A stretch of DNA of 64,000 bases, taken from assembly GCA_951799445.1 (NCBI GenBank), contig OX637292.1, positions 18,231,296-18,295,295 on the forward strand. Direction: 5' to 3'. A program made the translations under genes and the position numbers. This document shows, in pieces, positions 1 through 12,805 of this stretch (positions within the stretch are counted from its first letter, which is position 1; every line of letters begins with the position of its first letter). The notes under the pieces were generated by a model. It searched no databases and was not told the origin of the DNA. It saw nothing but the letters and a program-made list of their open reading frames with translations. This DNA is from Pseudisothecium myosuroides (Eukaryota; Streptophyta; Bryopsida; Hypnales; Lembophyllaceae).

Positions 1-603
1 CACTAGAATCAATGAAGAACATTGTATGTGTTTATAGCAACCAATATAAAATCAGTCACAAAGAAGTATTTTTTTGAGCTACTCAAAACAACCTTAAAAA
101 AACATGACATTCAAAGTGGACAATCATTTCAAGATAGAGGGAGTAGTATACTTGCTTCAACAGATGTCGTTTTTGTTTTGTTGATTTAAGTAGAATGTAT
201 TGTGAATTTTTTTAAGAGTAGAATTACCTAGAGAACTTATTGATATAGGAAACCTATAAATATAGATATTGCATTTATTTTTGGAATATTTGGAATCTCG
301 TGCAATCTTTTGCAATCTTTTGGAATTTTCTTCAAAGTTTGAATACAAAAGTTTAATTCTAATTAAATTGCTTGAATCTAATTTAAATTTGATTCAAGTA
401 AATAAATTTGATTAGAATTCAAAGCATGAAAACAAGAAAAAGGGTGCAAAGTGAGATGAAGGGAGGTCTTTTACACTTTTTCAAGGCCCCCCCGCCTCTC
501 AAATTACCTAAAACTACCTAAGAAAAATCAAAGTAAACTATTAATTACTACAAATTTGAATTTATTGTTGTGGTTGCTTATAACTTTTTGAGTTCAAATT
601 GAC
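1..603. other. AT-rich sequence with no gene seen
   Basis: No coding frame of note on either strand and no repeat that I recognise. A C-rich run lies near 486-493. Confidence 0.5.
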
Positions 604-1351
604 TTAACCCCTAAAGGAAAAAGCTGCGTTTTTTGGCAACAAAGCAATTTTGGGCAGCTCACTACAAATGGAGTTTTTATTTTTTTTCTTTGAAAATTTT
701 ACATAACATGTGCATGAGCAGTAGCTTTAAGGCCCAATAATATTCATAACTTTTGACTACATAGATAAAAAGTTATTGCATGATATGTGATTTTCTTTGA
801 ACTTTGGGCAGCCCGGGCAGCTCTGAAATTTTCTTTAAAAATGACTTTTAAGAAAAATAAAAATTTGAAATTGATTCTTTAGATTTATATATACGTGGGA
901 AGCTTTGAATCATTCAATTTCGATCAATTAGTCAAAAATTATGAGGAGTTTAAGTTTGCGGGTAGGCATGAAGTCTTTGAAAACCATAACTACCCGCAAA
1001 CTTAAACTCCTCATAACTTTTGACTCATTGATTGAAATTGAATGATTCAAAGCTTCCCACGTATGTATAAATCTAAAGAATAAATTTCAAATTTTTATTT
1101 TTTAAAAGAGTCATTTTTAAAGAAAATTTCAGAGCTGCCTGGGGTGCCCAAAGTTCAAAGAAAATCACATATTATGCAATAACTTTTTATCTATGTAGTC
1201 AAAAGTTATGAAAATTGTTGGGCCTTAAAGCTACTCCTCGGGCATATGCTGTGTAAAATTTTCAAAGAAAAAAAATAAAATCTCCATTTGTAGTGAGCTG
1301 CCCAAAATCACTATGTTGCCAAAAAACGCAGCTTGGTCCTTTAGGGGTTAA
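604..1351. mobile_element. TTAA-flanked foldback element (piggyBac-like MITE)
   Basis: Two arms of about 360 bp (604-964 and 991-1351) are inverted copies around a 26-nt loop. Both ends read TTAACCCCTAAAGG inward. TTAA at each end followed by CCC-starting termini is the signature of the piggyBac superfamily, which inserts at and duplicates TTAA. The element has no coding capacity, so it would be non-autonomous. The arms differ by scattered substitutions and small indels, so this is not a recent copy. A second element with the same first 12 bases lies at 31091-31735. Confidence 0.75.
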
Positions 1352-4300
1352 TTTGAACATCACAAGCTTCGAGTATGGCAGTCAGCTCATCAAATATTTT
1401 AGAATTTTAGTAAAAGTTGTTGCCGCCGCTGATTTTGGTACTTGTTGCTATTGGAATGCCTTTAAATTTGGACGAGCACTTATTTCTCCTAAAACAAAAT
1501 ATCCTCATTTTTAGTAGAATTTTACAGCTACTTGGATAATTTATATAAATTTTCCAATGCCGGTAAACTGGTTGACTTCCTATGGAGTCATCTTCTATAA
1601 TTCAAAAAATTATGAAACTTTTTGGATGAGTTTTAGGAAGTCTCCAAATGCTAAGAGGAAGTTTTTATATTAACTTTGCACTAATAGTGGGAGGATATCA
1701 ATTACAACTTCTGATTTTAATTCCTCCGGGGAAGATTCATGCATTCTCGTACGAGAAAATCTAAACGAACCAATTTTGCCATTAAGCTCTTGGCATGTTT
1801 TAAGCTAAAAACATCTCTTTAATCTTTGATTGCATTTGTTCCTAAAACGTCGAATTTTCACCTGCACAGTACAAAGTGACTTTTCCCAATTCTTATGAAT
1901 TGAATGGTGACATATATGTAGATCATCCAAAGAGGCTCCTATAATCTAAAAGGACATTTGCCAACTTGCACTACCAACTCATTTAGCCTATAATACATCA
2001 CATGCACTCAAAAATAAACCCGATAATAGTATAATTTAGATGTGACTTTACTATTTTGCCAATAGGGCTTAAATCTATCTCAAATTCTTAATTGACATTC
2101 TAAACACCCAATTAGAGTCTGGAAATAGGAAATGAAAGTGCTTAAGGCACTTTCGGACTTTAGGAACTAACGCATCATATTTGTAGGGATTTTTACTAAA
2201 TACAATGCTAACACTCTTTTTAGGTCTTTTCAACTATAATTTTAGCTGAAAACGAGCAAAAGCGAAAAAAAAAATCCTGAGATCCAAGTGACAACTATAT
2301 GGTAGCACCTAGGCGCTTTTTGACCACTTCTTTCCGATTTGGGCTTATTAATGTTTCACAACATTACCATGCTATTATATTCTTCTTAGTACCAAGGCTC
2401 AAGACATCTATTTGAATTGTTCAAATTGACGGCATTAAACTTTTTTGTAGTGTCCATCCTCCTCTCTACTCAACCATAGCAGAAACATTATGATGATGAA
2501 TATTCAAAACATGAGCCTTCTTGCCCAAAGACAACTTGTTCCTGCACTCACCACAACAGACAAGATTGTATGCTCTGCAACAAGCTTTGCCATTGATTGG
2601 GGTTGCTTCAACTTCCTTAGGATTTGGACAACCCCAATAAGATCTCTTTCTCTGCAAATCTTTTGGAAGAACCTCAATTTTAATAGAATTCTCTCATACC
2701 TTTCATAGTGCAGCTTCCTTAGCTTTAGAACCAGGGAATGATTGAAGTATTTGCTTCACCGCTCCAATAATGTACTGCACAGTTTTGTTAACGTCATGAG
2801 CATTTGCCTCTCCTTCCACGCTTACAATTCTATTACTAACCGCACTTTACCTCTTTTCTTGCTCCTTTTTAACTTTGACTATTAACTCTAGATCCTTTTT
2901 CTCCTTTATCTATGATAATCCTTTTTTTGCTCGGCCTCTCACTATCTATATTCTTCTATGGTCTTTTCCCTCTACATTCCTCTTGCCCTTTTTGAAGTTC
3001 TATTGTCAACTATGTCTACAAAAGAGATTGTTTCACGGCAATTTAGACATAAAACACAACGACGACACATGAGCCTAAAAACAAAAAGAGCAATCCAAAG
3101 ACTAAGGCGTAAGAGAAAGAACTTTGCAAAGCCCTAGACCCTAACAGACTAGAAAATGAATGAAAATTTGTGACGACAAACCATAATTCGAATCCATTCA
3201 TAGTTGGATATCTGTAGTTGTGGTAGTATGAGTTGAAAGAATTCCTTTGAACTCAAGATCATGCTACCATATGAAGTTCTCCATTGTTCCCATTTTGTAT
3301 AAGAGAAGGCCAAGCTCACTTAGCAATTGCAAAGGCTTTTGCAAAGGAAAAATAAACCCAAAAAATTGAAAAACGTTAAAATATGGGCATATGGCTGTCT
3401 AAAAATGTAGCCTCGATAGGGGCCTTAAAAAACCCATGTCTATTATTCTAGGCCATTTCTTTAAAATTAAAGCACATTTCTAAAATACTTAAAGGATGAT
3501 AAATCACATATATAGCTAATTTGATTCATCATGTCTACCATTTTCATATGATGTTGTGAATGGGACACTCAAAATGTATGCATTGAAAGATCCTTTACTA
3601 CTTTATTTTATCAACTTTAATTCACAATGATTACATATTTTGTTTTATGAAGAAGTATAAAGTATATTTACCAATTTAGGATGATTCCAAGCTCGTTCTT
3701 CTATAAAAAATAAACCTTGCAATCAACACATGTTCCTAAAAATTGAATGCGACACCGGTTTTGGTCCATCCGGCCATGCATCTAGAGAGAGAGAGAGAGA
3801 GAGACACACACACATGTGTATGTGTATGTGTATATATATTGGTACATTGATTAAGTCATAGAACCATACCTAAATTGCATGATGAATTGATTAAACTTGA
3901 AAATTTGACCGAGTATTTGACATTGAGCCAAAGGATCTCAAGGTTTTGTTTTAAAAGAAAAATCTAACTTACAGGCATAAAGTTAACTCAACTTACATTT
4001 AATATATGCATTCACAATACAGAATACGCATTTGAAATACTGCAAATTGATTTGGTCCGCATTTAAAAGTCCTGATTTTGTCCTTAAAGGAGAATAAACA
4101 ATAATAAGAAAATATTCTAATTATGGATAAATGATGAGAATGTCACAAGTATGTGCACAACTAATCACTTGGAAAAAAAATATAAAAAGAAATCAGTGAG
4201 AGCCATTCAAAATGAAAAAAGTAGGATGTACCAGTACACCAAAATATACTATAAGCTCTGAGAAAAAATTAAAAATGTATCATATTGTTTAACATTTTCA

Positions 4301-5112
4301 AAGTTCTATGACAATGATATATTAAATAGAATCTTAAGACTAACTACAAAAATTATTAGAGCAAAAATTATTATGATCTACAAGTGTTGGAATTTTTTTC
4401 TTCGTACAATGTTGGACAAGGAAATGCATTAGGACAAAAATAAGAATGATTGTACCATGCTTTTATCCTTAAGATACATATAAATATAAACATTGACAAC
4501 AAAATGTCATTGTGTATGAAGAACTAGCCATGATCAATTGTACAAGAAAAACAGTTTAAAATTAGAACACAATTAAATTAAAGCAAATTATTGAACATCT
4601 CATTGTAAAGTCATATACCATTATTGAATACAAATCTTTTTCAAACAACATCCTAATTATTCAATATCAATTATATAATAAGATAGTATATGGAAAAACC
4701 ACTAATTATTCAAGAAAAATTTAACAATTGACAAAAATTTATCAAGAAGTATTAATAGTTTATTACTAACACATGTCTCTAAAGGTGACATCAATTTTCA
4801 ATTTAAAGTACAATTAAAGACATTTACAATTAATAGAATCAATGAAAAGATAGACAAATATTTCTATCTGTCACTCACTCATAACAAAATAAACAATAGC
4901 TTATTTTTGAATATTCAAAGATGTAAGTTTATGAGCCTTATTCAAATCCACCATTGCAACTGAATTTTTGTCCCTTCATGCCATCAAAAAAGTTGGGCCA
5001 GATTGTTTTGGTGCCATTTTGACACCAAAGGCTGCATACAGGTCATTTTAGTGTCATTTTATCCATACTAGGTTGGTACAGAGGTTGGCACCAAATTTAA
5101 CTTAATTGCATT
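1352..5112. other. AT-rich intergenic stretch
   Basis: I find no supported gene here. Short frames around 2466-2708 and 2875-3072 lack recognisable domains or splice context. A compound microsatellite lies at 3784-3839. The sequence downstream of it, up to the end of the TPR exon at 5113, is plain AT-rich DNA that probably includes the 3' flank of the kinase-TPR pseudogene. Confidence 0.5.
3784..3839. repeat. Compound microsatellite (GA)n-(CA)n-(GTAT)n
   Basis: A run of GA dinucleotides passes into CA, then into TGTGTA and TATA units. Confidence 0.95.
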
Positions 5113-6941
5113 TCAATGCACCATTGTGGCACCATGTTCACATGCCTTGAAGTTCCTGATGGCATTCATACTCATAACTTTCCTACAACTCCAAAAAGTG
5201 AAACCATCATTAGGCACAAGTTCATGAGCCTTGTTCAAGTCCTCCAATGCATCTACATACTTCTTCATCATTTTCTTCACTTCCCCACGATTTGCCAAAA
5301 TGAAAGCATCACTAGGGGTAAGTTTATGAGCCTTGTTCAAGTCATCCAATGCAACTACATACTTACCCATCATTCTCTTCACTTGCCCACGATTCTTCAA
5401 AGTAAAAGCCATAAAAGACTCAAGTTCATGAGCCTTGTTCAAGTCCTCCAATGCATCTACATACTTACCCATCATTCTCTTCACTTCCCCATGACTTTTC
5501 AAAGTGAAAACAACATTAGACTCAAGTTCGTGAGCCTTGTTCAAGTCCTCTACTGCATCTTCAAACTTGCCCATCATTCTCTTAACTTCCCCGCGACTTA
5601 TCAAAGTCACAGCATCATTAGGCTCAAGTTCATAAGCCTTGTTCATGTCCTCCAATGCATCTTCATACTTGCCCATCATACTCTTCACTTCCCCACGATT
5701 TGCCAAAGTAAAAGCAACATTAGGCTCAAGTTCATTAGCCTTGTTTAAATCCTCCAATGCATGTACATACTTACCCATCATTCTCTTCACTTCCTCAAAG
5801 TGAAAGCAACGTTAGGCTCAAGTTCATGAGCCATGTTCAAGTCCTCCAATGCATCTTCAAACTTGCCCATCAATTTCTTCACTACCCCACGACTCCTCAA
5901 AGTGAAAGCATTTTTAGGCTCAAGTTCATGAGCCTTATTCAAGTCCTCCAATGCATCTACACACTTACCCATCAAACTCTTTGCTTGCCCACGACTCACT
6001 AATGTAAAAGCAACATTAGGTTCAAGTTCGTTAGCCTTATTCAAGTCTTCCAATGCACTTATGTACTTGCCCATCATACTTTTTGTTTGCCCACAATTTG
6101 CCAAAGTGAAAGCAACATTAGGCTCAAGTTCATGAGCCTTGTTCATGTCCTTCAATGCCTCTACATATTCGTCCATCATTCTCTTCACTTCCCCACGATT
6201 TGCCAAAGTACAAGCAACATTAGGCTCAAGTTCGTTAGCCTTGTTCAAATCCTCTAATGCATCTGCATACTTGCCCATCATTCTCTTCACTTCCCCACGT
6301 TTCCTCAAAGTGAAAGCAACATTAGACTCAAGTTCGTGAGCCTTGTTCAAGTCCTCCAACTCATCTTCGAACTTATCCATCAATTTCTTCACAACCTCAC
6401 AACTCCTCAAAGTAAAAGCATCTTCAAGCTCAAGTTCATGAGCCTTGTTCAAGTCTTCCAATGCATCTTCATACTCATCCATCAAATTCTTTGTTTGCCC
6501 ACGATTTGCTGAAGTACAAGCAACATTAGACTCAAGTTCGTTAGTCTTGTTCAAGTCCTCCAATGCATCTACATACTTGCCCATCATTCTCTTCACATCC
6601 CTATGATTCCTCAAAGTGAAAGCAATGTTAGGCTCAAATTTGTGAGCCTTGTTTAAGTCCTCCAATGCATTTGTATATTTCCCATTCTTTCTCTCAACTT
6701 TTCCATAAACCTCCAAAGTCATAGCAGCACTAGGCCCAAGTTCATTAGCTTGGTTCATGACCTCCAATGCATCTTCATACTTGCCCATCATTGTCTTCAA
6801 TTCCCCATGATCACTCAAATAGGTAGCAACATTTGAGAAGTGATCATCAATCTTGTGAATATCTTCCAAAGTGACATCTTTAGCTTTCTTTGCATGGTTG
6901 GGAGTATTTTCTATTTGTCCTTTTTCAAAAGTGTCTTGAAT
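5113..6941 (-). pseudogene. TPR-repeat exon of a kinase-TPR gene, frameshifted
   Basis: This is the 3' exon of the minus-strand kinase gene, coding for about 16 tandem 34-residue tetratricopeptide repeats of the form NRGEVKRMMGKYVDALEDLN. TPR arrays bind partner proteins. A splice acceptor (TTTGTAG) ends at 6942, so the exon probably starts at 6941 and is open before the repeats begin. At about 5791-5796 the frame breaks. Compared with neighbouring repeats, 10 bp (CCACGACTCC) are missing between short matching bases, which shifts the frame, and the repeats then continue to a stop at 5113. The repeats are nearly identical at DNA level, which suggests recent homogenisation. With the insertion and second frameshift upstream, I read this as a pseudogene, although a sequencing error at the deletion cannot be excluded. 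Confidence 0.85.
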
Positions 6942-7486
6942 CTACAAATTTGTACCAAAGATGATCATTATTTTTGATATAGAAATCAGTAATCCAGTCA
7001 TACATCTATGATTTGCAGAATATGAATATGTATCCAAATCTACAATGCATTTGGAGCATAAAATCCATTTAAGCAAATGTATGTAAAAGAGTCACATAAA
7101 TCTCAACATACATAAACTATATTCAAACTAATCTTGATATGTGTTGCAATCATACCTTAGATGTAGAAGAGGTACCTGCAATTTCCAAAGTATTGAAATT
7201 ACTTTCAAAATCTTACGATGTCTAAAAATTGCAAAGTTTTCAAAAGAGGTCAATAGAACACAATCAATCAATGTTCTAATTTATTTGTCCTTAGGCAACA
7301 AAATATTAATAGTATGCACTAGGATATACTACATTTGAATAATAAACATAAAGTTCCTAGTAATACTTGATGTAAATATCATGCATTCAAGTCCACAACA
7401 ATTAGAAACTAGGACCATATATACACATGCTATACATACTTCTTAAAATGAAAGACAATTAAGAAGAAGACAATCAAAACATTTAA
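6942..7486 (-). other. Probable intron between kinase and TPR exons
   Basis: This AT-rich stretch lies between the end of the kinase domain and the TPR exon. The acceptor at 6943-6942 is clear. The donor is not: candidates near 7487-7540 differ in phase, and I could not choose one. Confidence 0.5.
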
Positions 7487-8783
7487 GAATGTAAAACCTT
7501 GTAAGTCCAAATACAAACTTGTCGTTAATAAATACTTCACAAACTTCAACTCTCTACAAATGTCATCAAAAGTTGGACGACTTTTCGGCTTTGGATTCCA
7601 ACATTTTTCAATTAAATCTCTTAGTTCACAAAGACAATGAGCAGGAAGCTTTGGACGATCACCCTCCAATATCATTGTCTTCATCTTCTTGGCCATTTTT
7701 TTCAGAATAGGCTGAAAATGGCAATTCTCCAGTCAAGATTTCATAGCATACCATTGCAAAGCTGTAAATATCACATTTGCTAGGATTCTTTGGTACCAAC
7801 TGATTGCTCCTCCCGACATTCATTTGCTTGTCCATGCATTGAAGTTGTATCAACTCTGGCGCCATCCATCTGTTGCTTCCAACATTCATTGTTTGCTCTG
7901 AGTGTGTGGTGCTACTTTTCTTGATTTTGGACACATTAAAGTCTGCCACCTTGGCTTCAATATGTTCTAAATCTACACTTGGTGTCTTCACGCTTCTGAC
8001 AAGAATGTTGAGAGACTTCAAGTCTCTATGCACAACTCCTTGCTCATGAAGGTACTTTTCCCCCTCTGCTATTTGGTGCATTATATTGACAGCTTCCCAA
8101 ATATTGAATGGAGGAGAGTCATGATGTACTTTGAGTCTCTTTTGCATCAATGTAAAGAGGTCTCCATCCATTAACTCCATGACAATAGAATACTTTCGCC
8201 TCTCTTGTGTGCAACAAAACATGGATGTTATGTTGGGATGGCACAATCGAGCAAGAACATCAACTTCTTTTTGGAACTCTAGGTTATTTTCTCCATAGAA
8301 AACCTTTATTGCAACTTCCATTTCCAACCACATGGCTTTGAATACAGTTACTGAAGCCCCTTTTCCAATGGACACCCTTTGGTTTACTTTTTCAAACATA
8401 CTTCTCAACAAAGTCAAATACCGAGAGAAGACCTGTTTTGATTCTGGTAAAGGTATGCTTGGAATTGGGGCCACACTCAAAAGTCTTTGAAGCAAATAAC
8501 TGGCCAAATCCTTCTTGTCTCCATGCAATGCAAGCAAAGCCACTGAAATCTTCTTCAATAGGTCTTCTTTGTCATTAGAAGCCTTAGTTTTGACAATTTC
8601 ATTTACAGCTTTGCTAATGTTTGTCACTTGATCTAAGTTTAAGCCTCCAAGCGCTTCATATTCCTTACACAAGGCAACTCGGCACAACTCCAAATGAAAT
8701 CCCATGGATGAAACAAATTCCGATACGTTTGTCAATGTCATTGCAATGGGTACCCATGCATCTTGACTACACCCTCCAACAAA
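7487..8783 (-). pseudogene. TKL-type protein kinase domain of the kinase-TPR gene
   Basis: This is the second half of the exon split by the CACTA element. It encodes a helical N-terminal part, then a kinase domain with the glycine loop IGKGASVTVF, lysine in VAIKVF, catalytic loop HRDLKSLNILV (about 7999-8031), WMAPELI and the C-lobe motif RPTFDDICREL. This arrangement is typical of plant tyrosine-kinase-like Ser/Thr kinases. Two oddities are visible. The metal-binding DFG is DFN (7931-7948). A run of seven T (7696-7702) shifts the frame within the C-lobe; with six, the sequence would read on as KMAKKMKTMILEGDRPKLP. The frame at 8780 continues in phase from 52817 once the transposon is removed. 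Confidence 0.9.
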
Positions 8784-8809
8784 CACTATAAGAAACCTTC
8801 GTTCTTGGT
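8784..8809 (+). repeat. Left terminal inverted repeat of the CACTA element
   Basis: The first 20 bases match the reverse complement of 52797-52816 exactly. The next six match at four positions. The AAA target copy is at 8781-8783. Confidence 0.95.
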
Positions 8810-10519
8810 GACTTGTGCCTGAACATGTATGAGTGTTTGCCAAAACATCAACTCTTGTGAACACTGGCATCACCCAAAATCCCTTATAAATGACATGATA
8901 AAAACGCTAGGAATTGTAGTAAACAGAGCCTGGAATAAGCATATTCTTTTGGAACATCACTGGAAGCAGCTCGTTTGAAGCTGTTACGACTTTGACATCT
9001 CAGAGCCACGTCAGTGCCACGCAGCCTGGATACTCGGGACACGTGGCAGAGCTTCGTCAAGAATATTCTCGTGACTTTGTAGCCGATTCCTCTGACGTGG
9101 AAGCCACTGATTGTTAGTGCTGGACTGTCCGATGCGCATCGTCGCGATTGCTGGCGGGAGCTTTCTCTGATCACGGAGAAGTGCTTGACATCGCGGCTCA
9201 GATTTCTCAGACGCTCTCAGTCATGAGAATTTCACCGCAGTGTCTGCGAGGCGTGCTTACGAAATGTACATTGTCACAGGAGTGTCGGATGTACCGACGT
9301 TTGGGCGTCCAAGTTTCCAGAGTTTTTGGTTTCTTAAATCAAGTCATGGACGTCGAATTCAAAGGAAAGAAATCATGCACTGCTCCTTTCCGAAGTCCCT
9401 TCTGCTTCATTGTCCAGTTTTAAATCTCGACCAAAACATCGACGTGGATATTGAACGTGCACATGTAAGCTACAGGGAATGCGCTGCCTGTCTTCACAGA
9501 GCTTTCCAAATGCGAGAAACTATTGAATGTGACATGGAGCAACCACTTTCGATTTACTGCAACAAAGTGCTGAAGGCAAAGGGGATGTTCGTGGCCACTC
9601 GGTTTAGGACGACGACGCACGTTGCATGATGCTTGTTTCTGTGCTCACGGTTTACACATGCCATTTGATGAAACATGAGAGTGAAGCTCACTCAAACTAA
9701 ACCAGCCGTCGGAAATAGTTTCATTGCTACTATGACGACGACGCACATGACAAGGCGCTGAACCCGCTTGACAAACTACACAACCTGCATGTTCAGCTCT
9801 CAATGTTTCCTCCACATTGATAATCTCTTTTTGTCACGACAATTCACGGCCACTGCCTAGAGGAAATCATTTGGGCAAGCAAATTTACAATCGGAAAAAG
9901 TGGTGTTCTCGCTCACTAGGACAACATGCCTATGTTCGAAAGACCGCTCCTCACGAAGCAATGTCATCACGTGACGGTGAAGCAGTGCGACGAGACGTCA
10001 GGAATGAAGTAGAGAAACTTCAAACGAAATACTTCCTGTCAAGTTCGTGCTGCATTCATCACCAAACCGCATCGTCCATTCAAACATTCAAGCGCCATTG
10101 AAATATGCAATATAACATGTTCAGCAGGTGGGTATGTGGGTACAAAGCTTTTCTGTACAAACAGTGCATTGAAAGGCACTCCTTTCATAAAAACGTATTT
10201 ACAAAATCTAGAAAGGGTGCTGAAGAGCGTGCGTTCTGTTTCTAGAAGAACGACTTTCACCAAACTTAAAGGCCTCTGATTTTTTTTGGGTTGTCGCCTA
10301 CCACACGACTACAGAGATGATAAAAAGCCATCTCCAAATACAAAGAACCTAGTGCCTGCATAGTATCATCAAGTAATCACTTGACACGCCTAAATCATGC
10401 TGCTACATAGGGATTCAAAACACGGGGGGGTCAAAATCCGGTTTCTCCTTCACGACAGTGTTTCTCATGAACCTGCACAAGTGAATACCGTCAACAAAGT
10501 CAGTTACCTTCGGAGGTGC
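8810..10519. other. Left arm of the CACTA element, no gene seen
   Basis: Mixed-composition DNA, richer in CG and CACGTG-like words than the flanks. It contains frames of up to about 130 codons without recognisable domains. It probably includes subterminal transposase-binding sequence, but I could not define a repeat motif. A run of seven G lies near 10424-10430. Confidence 0.5.
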
Positions 10520-10751
10520 TGTTGCAGTGTAAATTTTTGGTTTTTCTAAGTTACTTAAAATTTGGAACAAAAACCATAGCCAGGGATCCGGATTCGAGTG
10601 AAGAGGTAACAGGAAACCGGAATTAAACTACGGAACGGAATTAGTGGACAATCCGGATTCGATCGGAATCTTGCTCGGATTAGAGTTGGAGCGGATCTGA
10701 GTTGGATCGGATTAGGTCCGGAACGGATTTGGTCATGATGACAGATCAGAC

Positions 10752-10759
10752 TATAAATA
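10752..10759 (+). promoter_or_regulatory. TATA-like box upstream of the gag-like frame
   Basis: TATAAATA lies about 400 bp upstream of the ATG at 11150, inside the left end of the nested insertion. It is a plausible core promoter, judged from sequence alone. Confidence 0.4.
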
Positions 10760-11149
10760 GGCTGACCAATCCAGTTGCCACTCTTTTTCAAACTTCGTTT
10801 GCTGGAAAGCGTTTTTCTGCGAGTATTTAGCTCTCTTCCCAGAGCTTTGCTTTCTTGTTTTGTAAGTGTGATGGTGAACGCAGTAGTGTGTTAGAGGTGC
10901 GCAGCGCTTTAGTGTGTGTTGCAGGTTTAGAGGTATTCCAGTTGAGATCGGAAGAGAGAAGTGAGGAAACGAGACGTGCGACTAGGAGAGAGAAAGGTAG
11001 CCTCAGTGAGAATCCGGTTAGCACAGCTCGTGTCCATGCCTTAGCTTCGCAAGAGTAGAACAGGGCCGCCCAGTTCATCCGCAGTAGAGGTTAAACTCCG
11101 GAAGGTAAGTCCGATCATCCCCTCAGGAGAAGAGGAGAGGAACAACCTC

Positions 11150-12805
11150 ATGGAGGATCTCGCCACAATGGGCTGCGGCGGATTGATAGATAAACCCTGG
11201 GGGTTTAGAGAAGATCAGATGATTCGAGAGCTGTTGGGGAAACTCTCGAATCAGTTCGATAAGACCATCTGCGGAATTCCGGGCAGCTGGACGGAAGAGA
11301 TGTGGAGGTCAGTGTACGATTTCCGGTTGGGAGGTCGAGGGATGGCCACCTCGAAGGAAGGATACACCCGGGGGAAGTTCCGGAGCGACGTGGACTCGAA
11401 GGATGGGCATGCGGTCGCAGATTGTTTGGACGACCGGCATCGCAACCTTTTGTAGTTCCTGGTTCCGATCATCCACCCGGAGAAGCCAACGAGGATAACG
11501 ATAGCCATCGGGAACCTGATTTTTGGAGCCCTGAGCGGGGAACGGAAAGTGGATTGGGCCCGGATCTTTTCCGATCTGGTCAACTGTCTGGTTCCAAAGA
11601 TCGGAGGAAGTAGGCCGACACCACTGAGCCCCTACATCTTCCATCTTTACAAGCACAATCAGTTCCTCACGGACACAGAGCAGAAGGAGTGGACTACTTA
11701 GGAGGTACTCCTGAAGTATGGGGAATCGGAATCGGAGGAAGAGCAGGAGGAAGTATCCGGTTCCGATGAAGAAGAAGAAGAAGAGGAGCAACACCGGCTA
11801 AAGAACAAGCGGCAGAAGACGACACCTCTGCATCGAAGAGGAACCCCAACCCCTTCGGCTGAGACATCCGATCCTGGGAAGAGACTGGAATATGAAGGAC
11901 CGGGTCCTTCCGGATCGGATCCAAAGGATCCATTCAAACAACTGATCGACATCCTCAGCGATGTGCGAGCAGACTGGGCGGTCAAGAAGTTGGTTCTGAC
12001 CCAGATCAGTGAGCTGGTGGGCGCACCAGCGAATAGCAACCTCGCGGCAGTGGTTGCAGAATACATCTCTAGCCCGGATGAGATCCGGAAGCAAGAAGCG
12101 GAGATACGACGACTTCAGGAGGAAGTCGATGCGTTGAAGACGGAACTTTTCATCCTCAAGGAGGACATGGCCACCACACGGGAGATGGCGGAGGCCACTC
12201 GGAAAGTAGTAGAGGAGGTGAAGGCCACTTTTGGGGAAACCGGAGAGGCCGCCACCAAGGCAAAGCTGTTTGACGAGGGAGTACTTAAGGACAAGAAGAT
12301 ATCCGGAACCCGGTTGGTCCGGATCTTGACTGACTACTCCGAGAAGGTAGAGTTGGTGATGGTGGAAGCACGAGAAGCAGCAAACTGGATGGAGGAGAGC
12401 AGTCGAAAGCTGACCGGAGCGACGTTGTCACGATCGTTCCATCTTTCCGATCTCTCGATGCCGGGGTCTTTTCCGAATGTTGGCATTCAAACGGAAGGAA
12501 AGGATCGGACTCCCCAGTCAAAGAAGAGTGGGAGGAAACTCGCGAACACCATCAACTTAGATTCGTCACCAAATCTCCCAAAACGTGAAACTGGGGAGCG
12601 GAACCGGAATCTGACGGACGTCTTCGAACAGTTGGGAACGGAAACGCCCAGGAGTCCCACACTGAACCAAGGACAGGATCAAAGTATGGATCTGACCCCG
12701 GATCAGGGTGCGGATCAAGGTCTAGATCAGAGCGTGGACCAAGGCGGAGACCAAGTTATGGACGAAGGAACGGATCAAGGAGTAGATCCGGTTGTGATAG
12801 GATAG
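11150..12805 (+). pseudogene. Gag-like retroelement protein with two in-frame TAGs
   Basis: One frame runs from ATG at 11150 to the stop at 12805 (552 codons), interrupted only by TAG at 11453-11455 and 11699-11701. The part between the stops (residues about 103-183) contains ITIAIGNLIFGALSGERKVD, WARIFSDLVNCLVP and SPYIFHLYKHNQFL, similar in style to the helical retroelement-encoded domains found in plants. An acidic Glu-rich run follows, then a coiled-coil-like region near 12080-12240 and a C-terminal tail of DQG/DQ repeats. There is no zinc knuckle, protease or polymerase. Both stops could be CAG to TAG changes. Readthrough is possible but less likely. I do not recognise the exact family. 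Confidence 0.6.

Noticed and set aside
2466..2708. Cys-rich minus-strand frame near 2.5 kb
   Set aside because: Cysteine spacing does not fit a zinc finger that I can name, and there is no splice or coding context.
5116..6339. Plus-strand frames opposite the TPR exon
   Set aside because: Antisense shadows of the 102-bp TPR repeats; the minus strand gives the 34-residue TPR consensus.
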